Below, piece by piece: positions 54,894 through 64,000 of a stretch of DNA of 64,000 nt; the first letter of the stretch is position 1; every line of letters begins with the position of its first letter. The DNA is from Heloderma charlesbogerti. Taxonomy: Eukaryota > Chordata > Lepidosauria > Squamata > Helodermatidae. The notes below the pieces were generated by a model that saw only the letters and a list, made by a program, of their open reading frames with translations, searched no databases and was not told where the DNA came from. The stretch spans positions 186,001 to 250,000 of the forward strand of contig JANEZZ010001905.1 in assembly GCA_026122225.1 (NCBI GenBank), read 5' to 3'. The position numbers were made by a program, and so were the translations under genes.

Positions 54894-55169
54894 ACAAAAT
54901 GGACTTGACTACTCTTGTGCTTCTAACAACAGCTGGGTGTTCAGTCATAACTGATCAAGCTTTTTACATAATAACCGCCCACTGACAATTGCAAGTCAAG
55001 CTACTGTTAAGGGCACAAGAGCAAGGCTCAATGAAAAAGTTGGCATTTCTACCAATGAATGTTACATAAAACCATTTCCTATGTCTAACTCTGAATGTAG
55101 CAGAGATAATTAAATGTGAATTCCAGTTCAGGCCGTGCTATGTCATGGAGACAGTGTTTGGCTTTAGGC
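54894..55169. other. Unassigned DNA
   Basis: No feature recognised. Confidence 0.5.
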
Positions 55170-55405
55170 AGAGATGCAGATGTATATCTCTGTGGAACCC
55201 AGGAAACGGCCCTAGATTGAGTCAGGCCCTTGGTCCATCTAGCCCAATATTATCAACATTGACTGGCAGCCAGGGCTCCGCCGCCAGGGGTTCAGGCAGG
55301 AGTTTTTCCAGTTCTACCTGGAGACGCCAGGGATCGAACCTGGGAGCTTCTGCCTGCAGTGCCCGGGCTCTGCGGCTGAGCAATGGACCCTCCCGCTGTG
55401 CGTTC
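55170..55405 (-). mobile_element. tRNA-Ala-like SINE, complete
   Basis: On the forward strand the order is GATTGAGTCAGGCCCTTGGT, CCATCTAGCCCAATATTATC, ATTGACTGGCAGCCAGGGCT, CTACCTGGAGACGCCAGGG, ATCGAACCTGGGAGCTTCTG and a GGCTGAGCAATGGACCCTCC head. On the minus strand it starts with a tRNA-like promoter. It is the reference copy for this family here. Confidence 0.75.
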
Positions 55406-56425
55406 AGGGCTGCTTCTGGCATTTGGCTTTACTTTTCCAGAAAGAAGATGGCTATAGGCTTGGGGAATGTCAGAAATTGCAAACCCAAGTGTGAAATATG
55501 AAGTTGGGAGAGAATCCTGAGAGCTTTGCTGGAGGCAGGCTGCACACATGCCTCCCTTCCTCCCCACCCCTGCAAGCACAGATTTTTATTTTATTTTGAA
55601 ATAAAAATACATGCAACAAAAATGAACACAGATAACAGTGCAACAAGATCACTAAAGAAAGAGAGAAATTTACGGATTATGATCCTTAGGATATTGTTGA
55701 TATGCTTGTGAGACAACTAGAGGAAAACGCCCTAAGGAGAAGCTCATTATCTAATGAAAAATGGGATATATAAACTATATAGCATATATAAGAGCTGTGT
55801 GTGTGTGTGTGTGTTGGTGTTAAAAAGATTCCTGCCTTCATCCATTTACTGCCTACTTTCCTAAACAGCATTCGAAAACTGTGGACACCTAACAATTCTG
55901 TGGCCTGGAGGAACTCAAGCTGAAGAACCCCCTGCGGGAGGCGGAGAGGGCTTCCCGACAGGCTGCTCCCAGCGCTCCCAATCAGGCGGCCTGGTGCCGC
56001 TCCTCCATCTTTTCCCCCTTAGGGCAAAATCCTATGGACTGCGCCCTTGCTGGTCACAAGTCCCCGAACTCAGAGGCTTCTGAGATCCTTATCCCCTGTG
56101 GGACAGAAGCTGGCAGGGCAGGAGGAGTGGCAGAGGCAATCTTTGCCTCCCCATCTCCCGAGATCTCCTTTTCCCCTGCTAGACGGGCTTTTCAGCCTTT
56201 CTAACAAGGGTGCTTTGGAGAGGGAGGGAGGCTGGACTCTGGTTTCCTCCCCTCCCCGCCCACTGGAACGCCCCCTCCTCGCCCTGAGGTTGATTTCCTG
56301 ACATTGGCAAGGCAGCTGGCGCAGTTTTCTCCACGCTGGATGCGAGCGGCAGGGCAGGCGGATCTCCGACTCCCCTTTCTGAGGTCAGAGCGCTGCCTCC
56401 GATCTCAGAAGGGATTTTTCAAGCC
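55406..56425. other. Unassigned DNA with a (GT)n run
   Basis: A short GT run lies at about 55796-55815. A half AATCCTATG repeat lies at about 56025-56045. No gene recognised. Confidence 0.5.
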
Positions 56426-56575
56426 ATCCTATGGTCCCTGGGAAGCTCTCCCAGGGACCATAGGATAGCTGTCTCCATGAATTTTCTGGTGCCATCCTAC
56501 GGGTAGCAGCGACTGCCAGCAAGAGTTTCTTCTTTGCACAAACGCCATCACTTCTTTGGCGTTTGTGCAAAGAAG
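56426..56575. repeat. Two perfect hairpins in tandem
   Basis: Arms 56426-56443 and 56449-56466 are perfect 18-bp reverse complements with a 5-bp loop (core GGTCCCTGGGA). Arms 56529-56547 and 56557-56575 are perfect 19-bp reverse complements with a 9-bp loop (core TTGCACAAACGCCA). Both are non-coding. Confidence 0.85.
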
Positions 56576-57584
56576 GGGGTGCACCCCCCTGCCCAGCTCC
56601 TGCTTGTACCGTGAGGTCTCCTCCTCTTCTTCCACCCTCTTTTGCCAATAATGTTTGTCCTCTGCATTTCAACCTAATCATAGCTTTCTCTGAAACAGAT
56701 TTTTGTGAAAATGAGATCCTTTGGAGAGGTTTATGAACCCAATTGGATTTCCTTGGAGGAAAATGTATTCTGACAGTCTCATTCCCAGGCTGCTGACATT
56801 GCCTCTCAGCTGGCTGGCCAACGCTTCACCCCACACACCTCTCTTTGATTTAGGTGATGAAAAGTCATTCAAGAGGAATAAACGCTCCTGTTGTTGCCAG
56901 GCAGAAACCTTTCCCCTCCAGCCTCTGAAAGGACTTCACATCCTCCGAAGTTTGCACTCTCTGGCCAGCTGGTCCCTTCCGCACTTTCCACAGTCATGGT
57001 TTTGGTGCTGTTCACTTTAAGATGCAGCCAAGCGTCTTTCTGCACTAATCCTCTGTGGGCCAGGGTTGTTTTTTAAGGACCCAACACCAGGTAATGAATG
57101 CCCTAGTGAGGGAACGGCATACTTGGTTTAAACGAGAGAGCCGCAGCTGTTGAAGAATTCAGCGTAATACAGCAGTGGACAGTTGCGTCAGCCGGGCCTC
57201 CTCAGGATGAAACGGACAGGCCAGCTCAGTTGCTCTGAGTGGCAAAGTGTCCATTCTCTTCATACAGGCATTCATTTAGAAGCAAGAGGGGTGTATAGGG
57301 AGGAATGCGGAACCCTCAACCTGCCAACCACCTCCCTGTACTTTTCTCCCCGCTGGAGTTTCAATAACAAAAGTAAGGCCAGCCAAGAGAAAAGTGCATG
57401 GGGGGGGGGAGCCATGGAGGGGGAAGGGTTAGCTGTCCTTGCCTGTGTACCCCTTTGCTTTTGAACAGAATCTTCCACCCATCCCTTCTATATGCTTGTG
57501 GGACACCTCCACCTTTCAGCTCACAGAAACGCTGCCACCGCATCGACTCTGGTCCCCCCCACAACTGCGTTCAAAGGGTGTTCA
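56576..57584. other. Unassigned DNA
   Basis: A 14-bp palindrome GGGGGTGCACCCCC lies at about 56576-56589. Otherwise nothing is recognised. Confidence 0.5.
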
Positions 57585-58110
57585 TAGAATCATAGAATAG
57601 TAGGGTTGGAAGGGGCCTACAAGGCCATCGAGTCCAACCCCCTGCTCAATGCAGGAATCCCAAGTCAGAGCATCCCTGACAGATGGCTGTCCAGCCTCAT
57701 CTTGAACACCTTCCGGTGTGGGAGAGCCCACCACCTCCCTAGGAAATCAGTTCCATTGTCATATTGCTCTGTCAGGACGTTTTTCCTGATGTTCAGCCGG
57801 AATCTGGCTTCCTGTAACTTGAGCCCATTATTCCGTGTCCTGCACTCTGGGATGATCGAGAAGAGATGCTGGCCTTCCTCTCTGTGACAACCTTTCAAGT
57901 ACTTGAAGAGCGCTATCCTATCTCCCCTCAGTCTTCTCTTCTTAAGGCTAAATATGCCCAGTTCTTTCAATCCCTCCTCATAGGGCTTTGTTTCCAGTCC
58001 CCTGATCATCTTCGTTGCCCTCCTCTGAACCCTCTCCAGCTTGTCTGCATCCTTCTGAAAGTGTGCCCAGAACTGGACACAGCACTCCAGATGATGCCTA
58101 ACCAGTGTTG
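57585..58110 (-). mobile_element. CR1 LINE 3' fragment
   Basis: It begins with ATAGAATCATAGAATAGTAG and GGTTGGAAGGGGCC (3' end reversed). The minus strand (frame 58177-57665) encodes [40 protein letters not shown] and LGIFSLKKRRLRGDRIALFK. It is 5'-truncated near 58110. Confidence 0.9.
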
Positions 58111-59514
58111 AAGATGCCCCCCTTGCTAGGTCAGACTCGCTCCTGATCTCCGCTGTCTGGTTTTGCCGTTGGGGCAACTTTCTGCCTCAAGGATGTAAGA
58201 AGGGCCACAGTGACATGAAAGAGTGAGCCCTCGGGCACAAAGCCTGCGCTGTGTTGCAAAGCAGAACTCAGCTGCTTTGAATTTAAAAAGAAGCAGCAGA
58301 AGTATGAACAGGTTTTCACGGAGTCAGTTGCAAGTCAGAAAAGGTTGCAAGGGACTGAGTGGAATTTTAAGAAAGGCTTCGGTTTACTATTGAGCTGCGA
58401 GTGGCCTTATGATGTTGCAGTGGAAGGGGTCGGAGGTGTAAATGCATTCTTTTCATTTTATTCAAAGAGCTGCTTCCTCACGGTTTGGGACTGGTCATGC
58501 ATTCCGAATGAATATAAGGGTGCAATCCTTGCATGTTTAGACAGAAAACAGTTCCACAACTCCCAGCCTGCCCCAGCTACATGTATTATTTTTCAACATT
58601 TTTTTCCTTTCAGAATAGGTGCTCAGGGTGGTTGGGGCTACCAAACTGGAGTGAAGAGCCTAAAGTACCTTCCTTCTATTTTTCACACGTGGGAACCCCA
58701 AACCCAGGAGCAATTTCTCTTCTGACCCTCTTGGTATCTCCCAAATGGTGATGCTCCTTGCTGAGCAGCGCACAGTCCCTACCACAACCACAACCCACCC
58801 TGTCAATCCAGCCCAAAGGCTGAGGAAACTCAATGTCTGGGAGGGAGTTAAAACGCTGCCATTTCCGGGCTTCCCGAGCCTCTCTCCGAATTCTTCCGCC
58901 CACGCCTGCAAACCCAGGAGTGCAGAAACCAGATGAATTTTAATTATTTGGCTACATGCAGAAAAGGGCTGTCTTGCAGAGGATAAAGTATTAATAAAAC
59001 ATAAAGCATCTGTCTTGTTTCTGCTTAATAAGCATCCTTGACAATGCGGAAGACCAAGCACCTTTGAGCAGTTCTAACAAGAGCTGGTTAAACTCCAGGT
59101 TTCCCCCTCAATGGCGCGGTTCTCCCTGAACCAAAGAGCTGTGGGTTGGATGGGGAAACACCAGGGGGAGGGGGAGGATTGCCAGCCTTTATGGGGTGGA
59201 GGGGGAAGCCTGCTTTATTCATTCACAGCTGTGGCCATTTATTTTTAAAGCGATGTTGAATTTTAAACCTCCCCCAGGCTTGCAGTGCTTAGCGCAGCTG
59301 TAGGATAGCTCCGTACCCGTGACTGGGAGACTCTGTGCCTGCCCCCTTCTGCTCCCCCATGCACAGGCAATGTCGAACTGGGGTCATCCCCAGCAGCCAG
59401 CAATAGTCTTGATATGGAGACCTTCAGATTGGCAGAAAAGCACTACTACTCCAATAACCACAAGGAAGCACCTTGCATTTTAAAATGGAGATTTAATTCC
59501 AAAAGGCTAGAAGA
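58111..59514. other. Unassigned DNA
   Basis: No gene or repeat recognised. Confidence 0.5.
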
Positions 59515-59585
59515 GCAGGGCCGTGGCTGAGCATGATGGGAGTTGCATTCCAGCACATCTGCAGGGCACCAGACTGGGGGAACGC
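59515..59585. repeat. Palindromic 'AACTCCCAT' repeat, right arm
   Basis: GATGGGAGTTGCATTCCAGC and CATCTGCAGGGCACCAGACT match the right arm of the family. Confidence 0.6.
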
Positions 59586-60945
59586 TGAGCTGGGTGTGTG
59601 CGTCCCAGTCCTGGTCCACATGTCACATACTTCTCCACGACGTTAGCTAGTAGAAGTATTTTAAAAGTGGATCAAATTGCTAGTGAGTGCAGTTCTTGCA
59701 TCTGAGCTGCAAACATGGGAATGGCAAAACCAAGTTCACAGTGATTCATATCCTAGCAATTGCTTCAAGGGGTGAATGCAAAGGGAAAGCATACTGGATC
59801 AGTTTAGGAAAGGCCGCTTGAGCCCACTGATCCTGTGGCACACACCTTCTACACACAAGGCAGAGGGAACAGCCTGAAGCCAGCATGTAGACGGCATGTG
59901 AACATGCAGCAACCGACACATTGCACGTCTTGCGATTTCATTCACAGAAGCACTTTCCATGTAGTTGTTTTATCTGCTGGTTGCTGTTTTCTTCTCCTTT
60001 GCTGTTACTGTTTTTAAAACTATACGGACTGTAGGTCACCTCGGACCCCCGTTATATACTGCAGAAAGGCAGGATGTGATAACTTTAAAACAAGCCGACA
60101 CATTGAACAGACCTCATGTGTCGCCTGTGGGGGCCTCCTCGCCCCTCTCCCCTCCCCACACCAAAGGATTTGTGCTCCTCTTTCCTCTTCTGGGTGAGCA
60201 GGAATTGCCATTGCCATGGACTGCATGCTGGGGGTAGCTGGGCGGTTATCTCCCCCCACCCCTGGTCTTGAAACGGATGACTTCTGTTCATGCCCAAAAT
60301 ATGCTTCCTCTACTTTGCACTGGGTTTTGTTTCTCTCTCTCACCATGACAAGCTGAAGAAGCCATATTCTCTCTACTTCCCTCTGTAGCCAGCACGTAAC
60401 TTGACTTACTTCCTCGAGTCGTCCAGAGCAGTTTGCTCTGCAGCAGGATTTTCCGCAGAACACTTTGTCTCTGCAGCTTGGCTTCGACTGGGTGGGGCAT
60501 GAGCCTCCTCTGTGGCACAGAGGGCCACGGGAGGTTCAGCTGCATCCATCTCCATGGCGCGAGCATTCCTCTGCTCCCTCTGGGCTGTGGGTATTCTTTC
60601 GCCCTCCTCTTCTACTCCCCACCCTCCTCCTCCAATTCCTCACACTGCTCTATCCTTTTGTGGCACAGGCTGCATTATTTGTTATCAGGCAACGTAACCC
60701 GGTAGAGAAAAAAAAGCAGTAAGTGACGCCAAAGCTGCTTTTATCAATTAGGATACTGAAATCTGATACAAACTTGGCTGTTGTTAGGAGAGAACAAGTG
60801 AGAGTAACAGCCAAACTAAACTGTCCTGTCCAAAGCCCACAGGTCTCCTCCCCTCTCCCTGCAACCTGTCCTACAGACGCGCCCGTCGGCATCAGCAACT
60901 TCTTCATGCTGCCTGTTTAAATGCGCACATGGTGCTCATTTAAAC
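59586..60945. other. Unassigned DNA
   Basis: A possible LINE 3' end lies at about 59960-60090 (T-rich, then GTAGGTCACCTCGGACC and GCAGAAAGGCAGGATGTG). It is too diverged to assign. No gene recognised. Confidence 0.4.
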
Positions 60946-61630
60946 AAAAGGCAAACTCCATGTTAGGCATAATTGGAAAAGGAACTGAGAATAAAACTGC
61001 CAACACCATGCTGCCCCGATACAAATCGATGGTGCTGCCACACTTGGAATACTGTGTACAGTTCTGGTCACCACACCTAAAAAAAAGATACTCTAGAGCT
61101 GGAAAAGCTGCAGAAAAGGGTCACTAAAATGATCAAGGGGTGGAGCATCTCCCCTGTGAGAGAAGATTACAACAGCTGGGATTATACATGGTGTGGAGAA
61201 TGTGGAGAGGGAGACATTTTTCTCCCACTCTCAAAATACTAGAACCCGGGGCATCCTATGAAGCTGATTAGCGGGAGATTCAGGACAGATCAAAGGAAGG
61301 ACTTCTTCACACAGCGCATAGTTAAAGTATGGAATTCGCTACCTCAACCTGTAGTGATGGCCACCAATCTGGCTTTAAAAGGGGGCTGGACAAATTCCTG
61401 GAGGAAAAGGCTATTAATGGCTACTAGTCCTGATGGCTATGTGCTACCTCCAGTACCAGAGGCAGTGAGCCTACGTACACCGGTTGCTGGGGAACATGGG
61501 TGAGAGGGTGCTGTTGTGCTCATGCCCTGTTTGTGGGTTCCAGGTTGACAACTCATTAGCCACTGTGAGAACAGAATGCTGGACTAGATGGACCCTTGGC
61601 CTGATCCAGCAGGGCTCTTCTTGTGTTCTT
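60946..61630 (+). mobile_element. CR1-group (L3-like) LINE, 3' portion
   Basis: The plus frame reads KANSMLGIIGKGTENKTANT and SMVLPHLEYCVQFWSPHLKK, the CR1-group polymerase C-terminus. Next is a separate frame (61258-61503) with SGRFRTDQRKDFFTQRIVKV, WNSLPQPVVMATN. The 3'-UTR has GCTGGACTAGATGGACCC, CCAGCAGGGCTC and TTCTTGTGTTCTT. It starts at the same internal point as the copy at 5669. It lacks the catalytic domain. Confidence 0.85.
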
Positions 61631-61790
61631 TTGGTGCTGCGTTATAGTGTCAGGCCTTTGGACCAGCACAGTCTATTCTCACAGGCAGCCACTTCCCATG
61701 GCCTCAGAAGAAAGACATTTTTGCCAGTTCTGTCCGTTTAACAGGCAATGCCAGGGACTGAACCCAGGTTCTTCTGAATATAAAGTACAG
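61630..61790 (-). mobile_element. tRNA-Ala-like SINE fragment, divergent
   Basis: GGCAATGCCAGGGACTGAAC, CCAGGTTCTTCTG lie at the right (B-box region, reversed). GTGTCAGGCCTTTGGACCAG lies at the left. The middle is strongly diverged. Confidence 0.4.
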
Positions 61791-63811
61791 AATTCACTTG
61801 TAATTTCCTCCCTATTTTTTTCCTGCCCACGACTCTCAGGACCACTTTACATATTATGTTTTCCCTGCATGGAAATATAATTCCAAAAATAAATTAGGTG
61901 TAACCCATATCTGTTTAACCCTGGCTATTAGAAGCTTGCCCATGGAAAATCTTACCAGGTTCAGCCTTTGGTGGATCTCCAGGGGAGTTGTTGGCAGCAT
62001 TCACCAGGGCTGCTTCCATTGGTGTGCAACTGCTGTGATCAAGCTGATGGTCTTGGCTGATCCTTAGTGCTGTGGTGGAAACGGAGAGACAGGGCTCTGA
62101 TGCACGCTGAGCTGGTACAGCCAACAAAGAAACATGGAAATAATATGGCGTTTGGGATGCTGGCTGAACATCCCTACGCTATGGTGATCAATGGCTAATA
62201 GTCCATCCAGCATGATCAATGGTGTTGGGCGTTCATGATAGTCTACTAGTAGTTGGGAAGCCCTCTCTAGCTTTTGGGATGGGACCCATCAGATCTTGGG
62301 GAACAACACTAAAGATGTATTTTGTGTTTTGGTGACACTTGCTGTATTTTATTTACAAATGTACAAGCAGAGCATATGGGTGTGGGGGAAGGGGCTGCAG
62401 ACATATTACTCCCCGGGAATATGTGTGGCATTTTTCTAGGAGTGTCTTTGCCTTCCATATGCTCTGCTTATCTATTTGTAAGTAAAGCAAATACAGCAAA
62501 GATGTCTTATATCTCTCATCCAAAGGAAACGAAAGCCTGCAGTTTTACCCCTGCAACTTCCTACCGCTTGGGAAGCACAGAGCAATATTCCGGTTTGAGA
62601 GATGGTTTGATGGGGCTTTTGGTCTCTGGTAGCTGGTCCTAGACAGCTGGTTAGGTTCTGTGGTATATGCCCTGGTTCAGAGATTCTCTCAGACTATATT
62701 GTCAGTATGCTGGCAACCACTGACCACCCATCTAATGTGTACACAGTCAGATTTCTCTTACAACCAGATACCACCTAGATCCAGTTCAGTACTTCACTCT
62801 GATATGGGTAATACAGAATTCTAGTTCTTAAGAAACACTCTCTCAGACAAGATTTGTCTTTTTTGTCTTTTTAAGACAAAGTATTAGCATAACAGTACTA
62901 AATGCAAGAGCTTATGCATGCATAAATTCAAACATGTGAAACATCTAACATCATTTTCAACAAGGCTTCTAAGCAGAGTCAAGTACATTTGCCAGTTCTC
63001 AGTGATAATATCAAGCTCACCAGGTTGATTCTACAGGCAACACGTTAAGGAAAGCTGATTCTAAAGGATGGCTTCCCTTGTTGCATGTTCTGAGTGTCCT
63101 TTATATATTTTTTGGATGCTATAAAATATGTCCAAACTATTTTTTTACTGTGGTTTATATTTCTTATCCAAGAATTCCAAAGATAACCTTTTTACTGTAA
63201 ATCTTCATATGTCTAAATAAGATTATTAAACTTTGAAGTTTCTTATCGAGATTAATATGCATACCAACATACTTATCTAAACATTTTAGCTTCCTTTGGC
63301 ATGTTACAGATGTTTTTGACACAAACATATTTCTTTGACGTCATCCTGTCTTGGTGAGCTTGTTTTTCCTTATATATTTATGGTCTCCAGTGAAGCCTCT
63401 TGGTCACTTATCTGGTGGCCCATCTGACCTAATAACTTTACGATACTCTACTAAGTGAAAGTTGTAAACCTAAATTTAACATTCTTATCTGGATTCCTTT
63501 CTAAACAGTAAAAGGATACTAATGATCTATTTCTAATGGGCCGGTACAAGTGTCTCTCATCTGGCAAACCTCAGAGATAAGACATTTTAATTACTCTTGG
63601 GTGAAAAGACCATACTGGGTGGTATTAGGCATTGGAATCCCATTTTTAATTCCAGAATTCTCTTGGAGGCATTTGATTATAGAATTTCCTAATCGAGCAG
63701 CAGGGTGTAAGATCATGCAAATATGGAAGAGTTCCACCATGAGGTTCCAGGCATGGCTGGTCAATGATATTTTGCCACCTCATGCAGCTATATACTGCAT
63801 ACATGTGACCC
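61791..63811. other. Unassigned AT-rich DNA
   Basis: No gene or repeat family recognised. A short hairpin-like TTTGTCTTTTTAAGACAAAG lies at about 62863-62881. Confidence 0.5.
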
Positions 63812-63841
63812 AGCATCTTCTGCAATGTTGCAGAAGATGCT
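63812..63841. repeat. Perfect short palindrome
   Basis: Arms 63812-63825 and 63828-63841 are perfect 14-bp reverse complements (AGCATCTTCTGCAA) with a 2-bp centre. Confidence 0.85.
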
Positions 63842-64000
63842 AGAACACTCATCTTTGATGTCATACACGGGTGAGCAGTGCATGTCATGGCGTTCATTCA
63901 TGTTCATCTCTCATGACTGGCCTTCTCCTTCCTTCCTTCCTTCCTCTCCGTTGTCTCCTCCACAGCTTCAAGTTAGATTGCAAGTTCCTCAGGGCAGGGA
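63842..64000. other. Unassigned DNA with (TTCC)n run
   Basis: A TTCC tetranucleotide run lies at about 63928-63945. Nothing else is recognised. Confidence 0.6.

Noticed and set aside
55330..55405. Possible tRNA-Ala gene on the minus strand
   Set aside because: It is the head of the tRNA-Ala-like SINE; pairing is degenerate and the body follows directly.
1..64000. Endogenous retrovirus or LTR retrotransposon
   Set aside because: I found no paired long terminal repeats, primer-binding site with polypurine tract, or gag/protease/integrase motifs.
1..64000. CRISPR array or bacterial operon
   Set aside because: Direct repeats are simple microsatellites or transposon-derived. Composition and repeat content are those of a vertebrate genome.

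Overview
This is a stretch of nuclear DNA from a vertebrate, most likely a squamate reptile and probably a lizard. The evidence is the mix of mobile elements. There is a near full-length BovB (RTE-clade) LINE at 41.8-45.0 kb, many CR1-group LINE fragments, and a tRNA-derived SINE with a BovB-like tail of the Sauria-SINE type, flanked by a 13-bp target duplication (25.58-25.93 kb). There are also MIR-like SINEs with the CTCACAGGGTTGTTGTGAGG core, L1- and L2-clade relics, and many short hAT-like elements. The species cannot be read from the sequence. I see no operons, bacterial signals, CRISPR arrays or rRNA.

I could not recognise a single host protein-coding exon with confidence. The long open frames are of two kinds: retrotransposon ORFs (CR1 at 14.6-16.5 kb, BovB at 41.9-45.1 kb, an L1-clade relic at 38-41.7 kb, L2-like at 54 kb), and stop-poor frames inside GC-rich DNA. 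The window therefore looks like intergenic or intronic DNA with two strong CpG islands, at 22.9-24.2 kb (ETS and ISRE-like motifs) and 28.65-29.5 kb (Sp1-type GC boxes and a CTG run). These probably mark promoters or first, non-coding exons of genes lying mostly outside what I can identify. A weaker GC-rich stretch lies at 48.4-50.1 kb, with a good TATA box at 49.21 kb and two CTCF-like motifs.

Layout. 0-14 kb: mostly unique DNA with SINEs, small palindromic repeats, an L3-like LINE end (5.67-6.37 kb) and a clean hAT-like element (6.45-6.82 kb). 14.6-16.6 kb: a long CR1 on the minus strand. 17-22 kb: GC-moderate DNA with a few repeats. 22.9-29.5 kb: the two CpG islands, separated by an inverted-repeat hAT-like element, SINEs and the 3' end of an unassigned non-LTR element. 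30.7-32.6 kb: a palindromic GC-rich repeat, then a nested pair of hAT-like elements whose inner member contains alternating palindromes carrying octamer and YY1-like words. 33-41.7 kb: CR1, hAT-like, L2-like and L1-like relics nested in each other. 41.8-45.4 kb: BovB abutting CR1 and another LINE tail. 45.4-64 kb: mixed unique DNA, CR1/L2/L3 ends, SINEs, strong hairpins at 56.4-56.6 kb and mostly unannotated DNA after 61.8 kb.

No multi-gene system is visible. The most interesting material is structural: the nested hAT pair with target duplications, its motif-bearing palindrome array, several other perfect palindromes, and recurring MITE-like families. Calls to repeat families rest on motif and pattern recognition, not on a database search.
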